NCBI GenBank assembly: GCA_951812925.1
Contig: OX638372.1
Span: forward strand, 37,384,245 to 37,448,244
Direction: 5' to 3'
Source of the DNA: Calliopum simillimum
Lineage: Eukaryota; Arthropoda; Insecta; Diptera; Lauxaniidae
DNA: 64,000 nucleotides
The translations under genes were made by a program, and so were the position numbers. Positions 55,338-64,000 of the stretch are shown one piece after another. The notes under the pieces were generated by a model, which was not told the origin of the DNA, did no database searches, and worked only from the letters and a program-made list of their open reading frames with translations. Positions within the stretch are counted from its first letter, which is position 1. Every line of letters starts with the position of its first letter.

Positions 55338-56464
55338 ATGGAGAGAAGAAAACGTAAAATTCGTGAAACAATGTCAGCAGATATTCCAATGCCAACGCAG
55401 CAAGAGTTTCGGTTTGCTATTCTTTTTGGATTTCGACGTAAGCTCAGGCCTATGGAAATATTTAATGAATGCCAAATAGCATTTGAAGTTAATGCGCCAT
55501 TCCTCGTGACTATTTCAAAGTGGTCCCGAAGATTCCAGACAGGTCATTTTTCTGTGGAGGACGAACCCCGAGAAGGCCGCCCAAAATCTTCGACTGATTA
55601 TGAATGTGTAGCGCTGGTTAAGTCTAAAATTGACGAAGATCCAAGATTGACACAGGAAATCATTGCTGAGGAACTGGGCTTGAATGCCATGGCTGTATCA
55701 CGAATATTAAAAAATTATCTAAGATACACGAAGAAATCTGCACGATGGGTTCCTAAAATTTAAAGTGATGCTCAAAAAGAGGCACGTTTGCGTTTTGCTA
55801 AGTATTTTCTTGAAAAATTCACAAACGGAGAGTCTAACACTTTCAAGAAAATAGTTACAGGTGATGAAGCATGGTTTTAGAAGTACGACCCTGAAACCAA
55901 ACAACAATCCATGGTATGGAGCCCAGAAAGTGCAAGTTCACCTGTTAAAGTAAAGCAAAAAAAAGTCGGCAACAAAAGTAATGATGTCAGTTTACTTCAC
56001 CAGAGAGAAAGTTGTAGCTGCTATTCTTTTGGAAGAAGGTCAGACGGTTACTGCTAAGTGGTGTACTGAAACCTGTTTACCAGAAGTCTTCCAAAATTTA
56101 TTGGGAAACGCCAAAAAAAAGGAGCTACGCCGCTACTTTCTACATCACGATAATGTGCCAGCGCACACTGCTGAAAAAACGACCGATTTTATTGCGCTTT
56201 CAGGCATCGAAGAAATTCGTCCCGCACCTTATTCCCCAAATCTGGCGCTTTGTGACTTCTGGTTGCTTCCAAAAATAAAAAAAAAGTTTGAGAGGGAGAG
56301 TCTTCAACAGCAATGAGGAGATAATAAATGCGGTTAATGATGAAATTGCAAAACTGCAAAAAGTCGATTTTGAAGACTGTTTTTCAAGATGGATTTATCG
56401 ACTTCAAAAATGTATCAAAGTAAATGGCGATTACGTTCAAAAAATGCAAATAGATGAAGAATAA
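55338..56464 (+). pseudogene. mariner DD34D transposase, near full length but broken
   Basis: Cut-and-paste transposase of about 375 codons if frame breaks are ignored, roughly the usual length. N-terminus: two helix-turn-helix regions with the linker FSVEDEPREGRPKSSTDYE and DPRLTQEIIAEELGLNAMAV. Catalytic domain: TGDEAWF (first Asp), RYFLHHDNVPAHTAEKTTDF (second), YSPNLALCDFWLLP (third), with 34 residues between the last two Asp. The usual SPD of mariner is SPN here. C-terminus: WIYRLQKCIKVNGDYVQ, stop at 56462-56464. Breaks: TAA near 55761, TAG near 55878, and frameshifts near 55977 and 56300. It sits inside matching inverted ends. Family certain; inactive. Confidence 0.9.
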
Positions 56465-56535
56465 AGTTATAAATTTAAAAAATTAAATTTAAAAGTTTTT
56501 TCAATTCAACTAAGCGATTTTTTGTTAGGCCCTCG

Positions 56536-58754
56536 TATATATGAATAAAAGAAAATACCGAATTCTGCAGGTTAAACTCTTTAACAAACGAGAAAATTGT
56601 GAAAATCCATTTTTGTGACGATCTTTGGTCAAATAATAACAGTTTTCGCTTAATTCGCATGGAAATAGCTTAGAAAATCCTAGTATAAGAGACGTTAATA
56701 TTTTGAGCAAACTTACTTTTAAAGTGCAATGATAAACATACTTACTTAGTTGCGAATTTGAGTTTAAGTAAATATATTTTAATATTAGAAAAATCATCTG
56801 ATTTGATGTTAGATGGTGCTAAACTAAGAAGTTGAGTAAAGGAACTTCAATGTATTTGATAAATTATAAGAAAATCAGTACTTGTAAAAAACTGTTACAG
56901 TAAAATTGTTAATTAATCTTCTATTGTGCATACCTAGATTGAATATTTGGGGTAAAGTTTCTATTATATAGCTTGGCCATATCTACCCCTTATTATAAAA
57001 ATATGTTGTATAGTTTGCGAGATTAAACGGGATATAAGGAAAAGGGTCGAAAAATGTGTTGCCAAAAAGGTATAAACAAATGGAACGTGTCCTTGAAATT
57101 TTACAATGTCTGACCCAAAAAAGTAAAAATTAAGCTTTTTAGTACATAAATATGTATGCATAAACGTACAATGTACATAAGTATATCCATAGTTTGCGGG
57201 AAATAAAAAACACTTCATATTTCTGTAATCTTCATGTACTTTAAATTAAAGCATGATCCGGTGTATATTTTAAGAATTTTTTTAAACAAAGATTAGACTG
57301 GTCCAATATGCAAAAATTTTGAGAAGTTTTTTTGCAAGTATGAAAACGGATGGAAGAAAAATTAATTTAGATATCAGGAAAATTCCGGTGGCTTATGTCA
57401 CGATGCAGACATTTCTTCGACTTGCATGACTTTATATGTATGTATGTATACGTGTAAGATTTTCATATTTCTCTTTGTTAAAGATGTAAATGTAATTTTG
57501 GATCTCATTATGTTTTATTTCAATTTTTTGATTTTTTGTTTCTTTCTAAAAAGTCCATCGATTTTTACCTTTTTTGTTTTCAAATTAGTCACGCGTATAA
57601 CGCTGATGATGGTCGGTCAAAAAATAAATCCGTCTCCGAAATGCATTCGCATATTATATAAATAAAAATTTTTAAATCAAAAGAAAAGAAAAAATTTTGG
57701 TTTTTTGTTCTTTGTTTTTTTTTTTTTTTTGGTTTTTATTTACAATTTTTGTAGTCTATAAAGAATTTTAAAGTGACTTTATGAATTAAAAGACTTCAAA
57801 GTTGTTCACGCTAACAGATTAACTTGTTAGAAAAACTTTTTTAATATTGCATGAACTATTTGAACAAATGTTCCGAAAATCACTGATGACTTATGCTGAT
57901 AATATAATTGAGTCGTCAGTGTGCTAAAGACTCGTAACAGACGATATCAGTATGATTCACTAATGAATAATTCCGAGTGACAGGTAGAGGAAAATATCAT
58001 TGAGCTGTCAACAATGAATTTTGTCACAACAATGTTAGCACGAAAAGAAAAAAATTTTCTTTTTTTGTTTTAAAATGAAGTAATTTATTTATATTAATTA
58101 ATAACATAAGAAAACATAAAAACTAGGCGTTAACAACGCGTACATAAGTCATAAGAAGTCTTCAGTGAATGTTATTTTGAAAAGAAAGGATCTATTTGCA
58201 AAAGTCGGAAGCAAACGTTTCATGAGGGAAGCGTATCCAAAATGCAGGAGAAGTGTCGATTCTAGGCGTAATTTCACTTATTCCAGAGAACTCACAGTCA
58301 CAACGAAAATTAAATGATCCGATTTTTCATGCTTTTTGGAGCAGTCTAATAGCTATATGTACATATGCATGAAGATTATATGTATGTACCTATCAAAATA
58401 AACAAATTTAAACAGGTATAAATAAATATAAATGAAAAGTACGAATTAAATATAATTTAAATGTCATAATTCATATTTTAAGCACTACGGGTACTTGAAC
58501 ACACAAAAACAAAGCTAATTACAGTTATAATGAAAGCAATGACAGCAAAAACAACAGCAACATATCATATAGAAATTAAAATTTTAAATTTAACAAAAAG
58601 CGTTTCAAAATCATTGAAGCAAAAGAAAAATAAATTTAAATTTTTAGTTTGTCCAATGCTTGAACATGAGCTGTAAAATATATGAAAAATACAGTAAATT
58701 TTTTATGCCAAACTAAATATAAGAGCAAAAGGAAATCAAACAAATGAAATGAAC
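56536..58754. other. No gene recognised
   Basis: About 2.2 kb. A trace of family B (ATATGTTGTATAGTTTGCGAG) at about 57000. Nothing else recognised. Confidence 0.4.
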
Positions 58755-58950
58755 GTCTGTATATAGGACACACTCTCCAAAAACTGCTCAATGAAGTTTA
58801 TCTTCAAATCGTTGTGAGGAATCCACAAGCCAATATCAATCGTGGTAGACTAAATGAACACCTGGAAAAAGTATGTAGTTTAAAACTGGAAATCTAAGGA
58901 TCGGGAAGTCGAGGCGAAAAATAAAAAATCATATTCTATGGAGCCTATTT
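58755..58950 (+). pseudogene. Decayed C-terminus of the RTE-like LINE
   Basis: Aligns with 47440-47600. IGHTLQKLLNEVYLQ corresponds to IGHTLRKPHSEVCRQ, and GGAATCCACAAG, CGTGGTAGAC and GGAAATC-AAG-ATCGGGAA occur in the same order. Many substitutions and frame breaks mark an old fragment. Confidence 0.65.
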
Positions 58951-59089
58951 GTTCTCTAAAGCGTTATCTTACGTCTTGCTAAAGATTGATTACCGTACAT
59001 CAATTACATCAAATAACTCCGTCAGTAAGGCCCTCTTATCTCAGGGTTCAGTGTTTGCACGAATCATTTCTACTATTTTGGCAAATTTC

Positions 59090-59215
59090 TATTCAGAGCT
59101 TTCGTAAATCATTGTCTACATATATATCGAAAATTTTTCTTGTATGAGAGGTGCCTTGCTCTCTTGTGCAAAGGGTAATTTTTGCTCAATAAAATATTGC
59201 TCTTAATAATACCTG
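59090..59215 (+). repeat. Family C fragment
   Basis: Contains TTCAGAGCTTTCGTAAAT and CTTGTATGAGAGGTGCC followed by CTCTCTTGTGC, about one 142-bp module. Confidence 0.55.
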
Positions 59216-59348
59216 CAATTTTTTTTTAAATCTCATTTGTGCCTGACACTAATTTTTGCAATCTTGAATTCGATCGCGTTAGAAAAAGTTTAGCCAAAGA
59301 AAAGGCCAATATCCTCAATTAACCTTACACGATTGAGTTAATAGTACG

Positions 59349-59915
59349 AGATCCGGCAGTAAAAAAACGTATCGATCGAGTTTTCAGTTAAAATCTAGTT
59401 TTTACATATATTTATGAATGGGGGAACATATTTTTGGCGGGTTGCCTATCAAAATGTGGCCGCAAGTATTATCAAGTTGCGATAACTTATGAACCGTGAG
59501 TCGCACGGGAAAAAGTGCCCAGATCTTTTTAATGGAGAGTCATATGCTCTACAAGTATTTTTTATTATATGTAAATAAAAATTTACCGTTTAGGAGTTAT
59601 TTATTAAAAACCGATTTTTTTTAAGTTTATTGTTTATTGCGTAAAAAAAATCGGTTTTTAATAAATAATTCTTAAACGGTAAATTTTTTTAGCATATAAT
59701 GAAAGTTACATGTAAAGCATATGACTCTTCATAAAAAAGATTTTGATACTTTTCCCCGTGAGACTCACGGTTCATAAGTTATAGCAATTTGATAATACTT
59801 GCGGCCACATTTTGAGAGGCAAACCAGCAAAAATATAATCTCCCATTCCTAAATATGCGTAAAAATTAGGTTTTAACTAAAAACTCGACCGATACGTTTT
59901 TTTACTGCCGGATCT
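59349..59915. mobile_element. 567-bp foldback palindrome, ends AGATCCGGCAG
   Basis: Arms of about 275 bp run from AGATCCGGCAGTAAAAAAAC inward to AAAAATCGGTTTTTAATAA-type sequence around a short loop near 59630. Arm mismatches are few. No target duplication resolved. Non-coding. Confidence 0.75.
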
Positions 59916-59975
59916 TAGACTATAAACTTTTGAAACTTTGGTTAAGTTGAAATTTCAAACTTAATGTATATATAT

Positions 59976-60621
59976 TAGGGTGGGCCAAATTGTATGGAGG
60001 AAATTTTATCGACCTCGGCTACCGCCCTATGTGAAAGTTCATTCAATTCTATGAATATTTGCACAAGGAACCATATCTCTGCGTCCAACTTTAGTTCGGC
60101 GCATTTTTGATAGAAAATTGTACCTTTCATCAATATTTCTTTTTGTTTTCATACTAAATTTTAAAAATTTTTATAAAGACAAAAGTAATGTCATTATATG
60201 ATTTGGCTGGTATTCTGTCAGTAATCAATTAAATTGGGTTCTGTTTACATAAAAAGTTTACTTGATAGAGTGGAATTGATGCTATATATTTAAAAAAATG
60301 ATATGGGTCAAATAGCCGATTATTATGACCGACTTTCAAAATAAACGATTCATATTTTTGGAAGAATTTTTTCAAACAAAATACCAACCTAGGCTGAAAG
60401 TTCATTCAATTCTATGAATATTTGCCCAAGGAACCATACCTCTACGTTCAAGTTTACGTCGGCGCGTTTTCGATTGAAAATTTTACCTTAATTTTCAATT
60501 GAAAATGCGCCGAACTAAAGTTGAACGCAGAGGTATAGTTCCTTGGGCAAATTTTCATAGAATTGAATGAACTTTCACATAGGGGGGTAGCCGAGATCAG
60601 TTTTCAAATCGGCCCATCCTA
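59976..60621. mobile_element. hAT-type foldback MITE (TAGGGTGGGCC ends), copy 2
   Basis: Relative of 19575-20602 with a shorter body. TAGGGTGGGCC at the left, inverse TAGGATGGGCC at the right, flanked by ATATATAT and ATATGTAT (7 of 8). Shares CTATGTGAAAGTTCATTCAA and the internal GCCCAAGGAACCATACCTCT-type block in repeated and inverted form. Confidence 0.85.
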
Positions 60622-60629
60622 ATATGTAT

Positions 60630-61299
60630 GTACTTTAATGTAATTTTTTTTTTAAACAAATACGGCACTTAGATGTTGATATTATGTGAAATGATAACAG
60701 AGCGCGTGATTGCCTAAATACAAAAATTTTTTAGAAAAAGTACCACTTTGATTTATTGTGCACTTTCGGCAAAAAAAAAAAACAAAAATTAATCCATTTG
60801 TTCCACAAAATTGTGCCAAAGATTAAAATGAATTATAAAATATTAGATATGACTCATATGAACATTTATTTGGAAAAGGCAACAGTATGGTGGGGGTTAG
60901 TTTTCATATAATATTTATGGCACCCCGATGATAACTTTTAAGCACTTGTGCTCCAGACAGACGACACTTAAATCTAGATTCTAGACGTATTCAATAATGT
61001 GAATCTTTTTATTGCATGATTTTAGGCATTTTTAAAAAAAAATAGGGGAATGTATCCGGATATGAGACACCTCCGGTAATGAGACAGTCGATTTTTTCTA
61101 TGATGCAAAATTAATATTGCCATTTTGACTACCGTCGACCTATCCTCTTACTATGACCAAGTTTTTAAGCCAACACCGAAGTTTTTTATGATCTGTTTCA
61201 AAATGTTATCTTTTGGATTTAATCAACTGGAAATGGGAAGTGTCATTCGTTAGCGTTTAGTGTTTTATATCTACTTTGTGATACGATTTGGGTTTGTGC
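60630..61299. other. No gene recognised
   Basis: AT-rich. Short inexact GATATGAGACACCTCC / GTAATGAGACAG repeat near 61057-61090 only. Confidence 0.4.
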
Positions 61300-61920
61300 A
61301 AATATAAATGGTTAAAACATTCTATTTTGGCTTTTCTTAAAAACTTTTAGATACTCACGTATTTGAAAATTCATAGCTTCTCGGTTTTTTATTCGATTTT
61401 GAGGATTGGTGTAAAAAAGTATAAGTTACACTGGAAAAAATTTTATTTTAGGTTGAAATAAGCTTTTTTCTTTTTAAAGCCAATTTGGGGCTTCGTGCAC
61501 TCTTTTTACTTTTTTTAAAAATATTTTTATTCATAAGCAAATTTTATTATAATTATTTTGCATCTCTTCCAAGAAAAAGGAAAAGGTGTTAAAAGGATCC
61601 ATAAAAACGCAATACAATGAGTTAAGATGTTTACATAAATGGACGCGATATCAAGCAAGAACATCTTAACCCATTATATTTCATCTTTAATGGTCTTTTG
61701 ATCCCTTTTTCCAAAAACTTGCTTGAAATGTGCTAAAATGTTCTATGAAAAATTTTACTAGGGACCACGGAAAAAAAAATTCCAGACGATGGCAACCCTA
61801 TACGTTAGCGTACCAATTTTCAAAAAAATCGGAGATGTCAACTCAAATCTTAATCGATCAAATCTTAATACACAAAGATTGACTCTGTACCATTTTTCAA
61901 TTGAATCTCTACTTTACTAG
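61300..61920. repeat. Rearranged relative of the 44820-45797 element
   Basis: 61330-61520 matches 45060-45290 in reverse (GTATTTGAAAATTCATAGCT, GGCTTCGTGCACTCTTTTTA), while 61730-61800 matches 44860-44950 in the same direction (GCTAAAATGTTC, GCAACCCTATA). Ends with the YY1-like site are not seen. Confidence 0.5.
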
Positions 61921-61940
61921 ATAGAAGCCATCAAAGTAAG

Positions 61941-62085
61941 CAGAGGCGTCTTCAAGGGGTGCTCAGGGGAGCCTACCGAAAATTTTCAAAATACCTTACA
62001 AAAAGACGTATGAATAACATTTATTTCTTTATTATGAACGAAATAGTTTGTTGGGCTGCCAAATAAAATCCTATCTACGCCACTG
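61941..62085. mobile_element. 145-bp hAT-like MITE
   Basis: Left CAGAGGCGTCTTCAAGG and right (inverse) CAGTGGCGTAGATAGG, a typical hAT-style terminus. The flanks AAAGTAAG and AAGTCCAA are only loosely similar. Confidence 0.5.
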
Positions 62086-62843
62086 AAGTCCAAGGATAAA
62101 TGTATATCTTCTGTCAATATCTAAATAACAACGCTTGATCTGCAACTCTGGCGTTATAAAACTGAAACTGAGCAGATTATAGCTTTGGCATAAATTTTTC
62201 CTACTGTAAGCTCTCAGATCTAGCAAACCTGATACGGACCAATAAATTTTAACGCTATAATGGTGATGAAATTTAATAAACTATTTAGCTAATAACCGAT
62301 TAAATAAATATTCATAAAAAAATTTTAAAAATGTTGTTTACGATTTCACATTCAGTTTATTGATTCTTCCTTTAAATTTTTTATGTTTTTATTTATGTGT
62401 GAGGAAATACAATAATTTGCCAAATTGTATTGGAGCATAGCTGTTAAGTTCTAGAAATTTTCGTAAATATTTGCTTAAGCTCAATCTTAGTAAGCGTTTA
62501 ATATTTTTCAAATGTCTGTATTGAGTTAATAAATTTACAGCTATGTTAATTATGTGCAACAGCAAGTGGCAAAAACAGCCTGTGCAGGAACAGAGGCGGG
62601 GCCGTTACACGCAAATAACAGATTTAATAATCCATTAACGCTTATTAACGCAATTATTGATGTTAAATTGGTTTAATAACAAAAAAGCGGACCTTTTAAC
62701 AAACGATTATGTATTCATAAAACAATATAACAAATTAACAAAACAATGTGATTTTTCACACGCAGAGATTTTTGTATTTTTGTCGGGATAATTGTTAACG
62801 CTATTTGCATCATTACAAAGCAAATAAAACGGTCCCTTACTAA
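62086..62843. other. No gene recognised
   Basis: AT-rich; nothing recognised. Confidence 0.4.
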
Positions 62844-62846
62844 TTA

Positions 62847-63899
62847 CACTGGTCTACACGATTTTCGACTGGACCAACCAAATAGTTTTCCTAAAGTTAT
62901 TTGGTGCGCTGAATTCGAATCTGCAATCGGTTTTTCTCTATCAGGTCAGGTTTTAGAGAAAATCGACCTTTTCGATTTTTTAGGTTATAGCTCCATTTTT
63001 TCGAACATATTTTGAGAAACCCAATTTCGATCGAATATGTTTTTACTTTTTTATAGAGAAAAATTCTTAAACTTTCAACAAATGTACCAATATCCAAGAT
63101 TTAATTCAAATTGGCTGAGTTATAGCAACGAAAAGTTCATTTTTATAGTAGTTTTTTACACTTTTTCGTGTTTAAGCCAAATTAAACAGGGTTTTTTTGC
63201 CAGTAGCTTATACAAATATATATTTTTTATATTTTAATTCAATAGTGTATTTAATAACAAATATTTAAAGTTCAATTTTTGCAAAATCGGATCATGTTTT
63301 AAAAAGTAATTAAGGTTTTAGTGAAATAAGACCATTTCGATTTTGAATGAATTTGTTCAACAAAAATTTAAAAATATTTTGTGTTTTCTATGAAAATCGA
63401 AATGTTCTTATTTCACTATAACCTTAATAACTTTTTAAAAACTTATCCGATTTTACTAAAATTGAACTCCAAATATTTGCAATTAAATACACTATTGAAC
63501 TAAAATATAAAAAATATATATTTGTATAAGCTACTGGCAAAAAAACCCTGTTTAATTTGGCTTAAACACGAAAAAGTGTTAAAAACTACTATAAAAATGA
63601 ACTTTTCGTTGCTATAACTCAGCCAATTGGAATTAAATCTTAGATATTGGTACATTTGTTGAAAGTTTAAGAATTTTTCTCTATAAAAATGTAAAAACAT
63701 ATTCGATCGAAATTGGGTTTCTCAAAATATGTTTGAAAAATGGAGCTATAACCTCAAAAATCGAAAAGGTCGATTATCTTCAAAACCTAACCTGATAGAG
63801 AAAAACCGATTGCAGATTCGAATTCAGCGCACCCAAATTACTTAAGAAACATCATCCTCTTCTCCAGTCGAAATTTTTTTCGAAATTTGTCGACCAGTG
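62847..63899. mobile_element. 1053-bp foldback element, ends CACTGGTC, TTA duplication
   Basis: Arms of about 500 bp are inverted copies joined by a ~50-bp spacer (GAATGAATTTGTTCAAC). CACTGGTC starts each end, with TTA at 62844-62846 and 63900-63902. Two nearly identical 66-codon frames on opposite strands (63037-63237 and 63500-63700) are the same DNA read in mirror image and are not evidence of a protein. Confidence 0.8.
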
Positions 63900-64000
63900 T
63901 TATGATTGAATAAGAAGTTGTTGCTTTTAAAGCGTTTGGTCAACAAAGAGATTGACAATTTTTTGTTTTACGCTCGAAGAATATCCTTGTTTTGTAATTA

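Larger units (their letters stand above)
54881..56535 (+). mobile_element. Near full-length mariner with a MITE in its leader
   Basis: The ends CGTAGGGCCTAAC (left) and inverse CGAGGGCCTAAC (right) extend with TCGCTTAGTTG on both sides. TA lies at 54879-54880 and 56536-56537. The 5' leader is lengthened by a nested inverted-repeat element at 54966-55301. Without it the element is about 1.3 kb, the usual mariner length. Confidence 0.8.

Noticed and set aside
63037..63700. Two almost identical 66-residue proteins on opposite strands
   Set aside because: They are the two arms of the 62847-63899 palindrome read in mirror image. No codon-level conservation beyond DNA identity.
1..64000. LTR retrotransposon or endogenous retrovirus
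   Set aside because: No paired direct long repeats with TG-CA ends, no gag, protease, integrase or envelope motifs were seen.

Overview
The window looks like AT-rich, gene-poor, transposon-dense nuclear DNA from a fly. I infer a higher dipteran, possibly a tephritid or related schizophoran. Grounds: no bacterial-style genes or ribosome binding sites; long runs of non-coding AT-rich sequence; mariner, maT, DD37E, hAT, piggyBac-type and pogo-type remnants; two kinds of LINE; and dispersed repeats carrying a GCCACGCCC motif and a GACAGACGGACA-type microsatellite that I associate, from memory, with fly genomes. No host protein-coding gene could be recognised. Nearly all codable sequence is transposase or reverse transcriptase, mostly broken.

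Layout. 0-9 kb: a DD37E transposase split by a LINE insertion (2-947), a SANT-domain DNA transposon remnant (2089-2895), a maT element with both ends (4879-5709), and a 1.08 kb element with long inverted repeats (7268-8346). 10-21 kb: a composite element with tRNA-like cassettes ('element A', 10593-11361 and 17962-19045), a mariner relic, a reversed 'family C' repeat, a nested inverted repeat (15050-16501), a piggyBac-type MITE, and a second LINE copy holding a hAT-type MITE. 21-33 kb: a hexamer-rich MITE, 'family B' copy 1 (21705-23388), several kilobases without recognisable content, a perfect hairpin (29218-29334) and a hAT deletion derivative (31091-32667). 33-46 kb: element A copy 3 carrying a tandem pair of family C, a mellifera-type mariner, several palindromic elements, and an element with YY1/Pho-like sites in its termini. 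46-48 kb: the best-preserved gene, a 470-codon LINE reverse transcriptase. 48-64 kb: more MITEs, a pogo-like relic, family B copy 2, a full-length broken mariner with a MITE nested in its leader, and three large palindromes.

These genes do not cooperate in a host pathway. The structure is nested mobile DNA. Several element borders can be fixed from the window alone, because interrupted and uninterrupted copies, or exact target duplications, are both present. The most unusual items are element A (transposon-like ends, repeated Pol III-like cassettes, cargo insertions), the shared hairpin-forming GGGCG/CGCCC motif at 142-bp spacing in family C, and a set of elements with CAC-GTG ends and 3-5 bp duplications.
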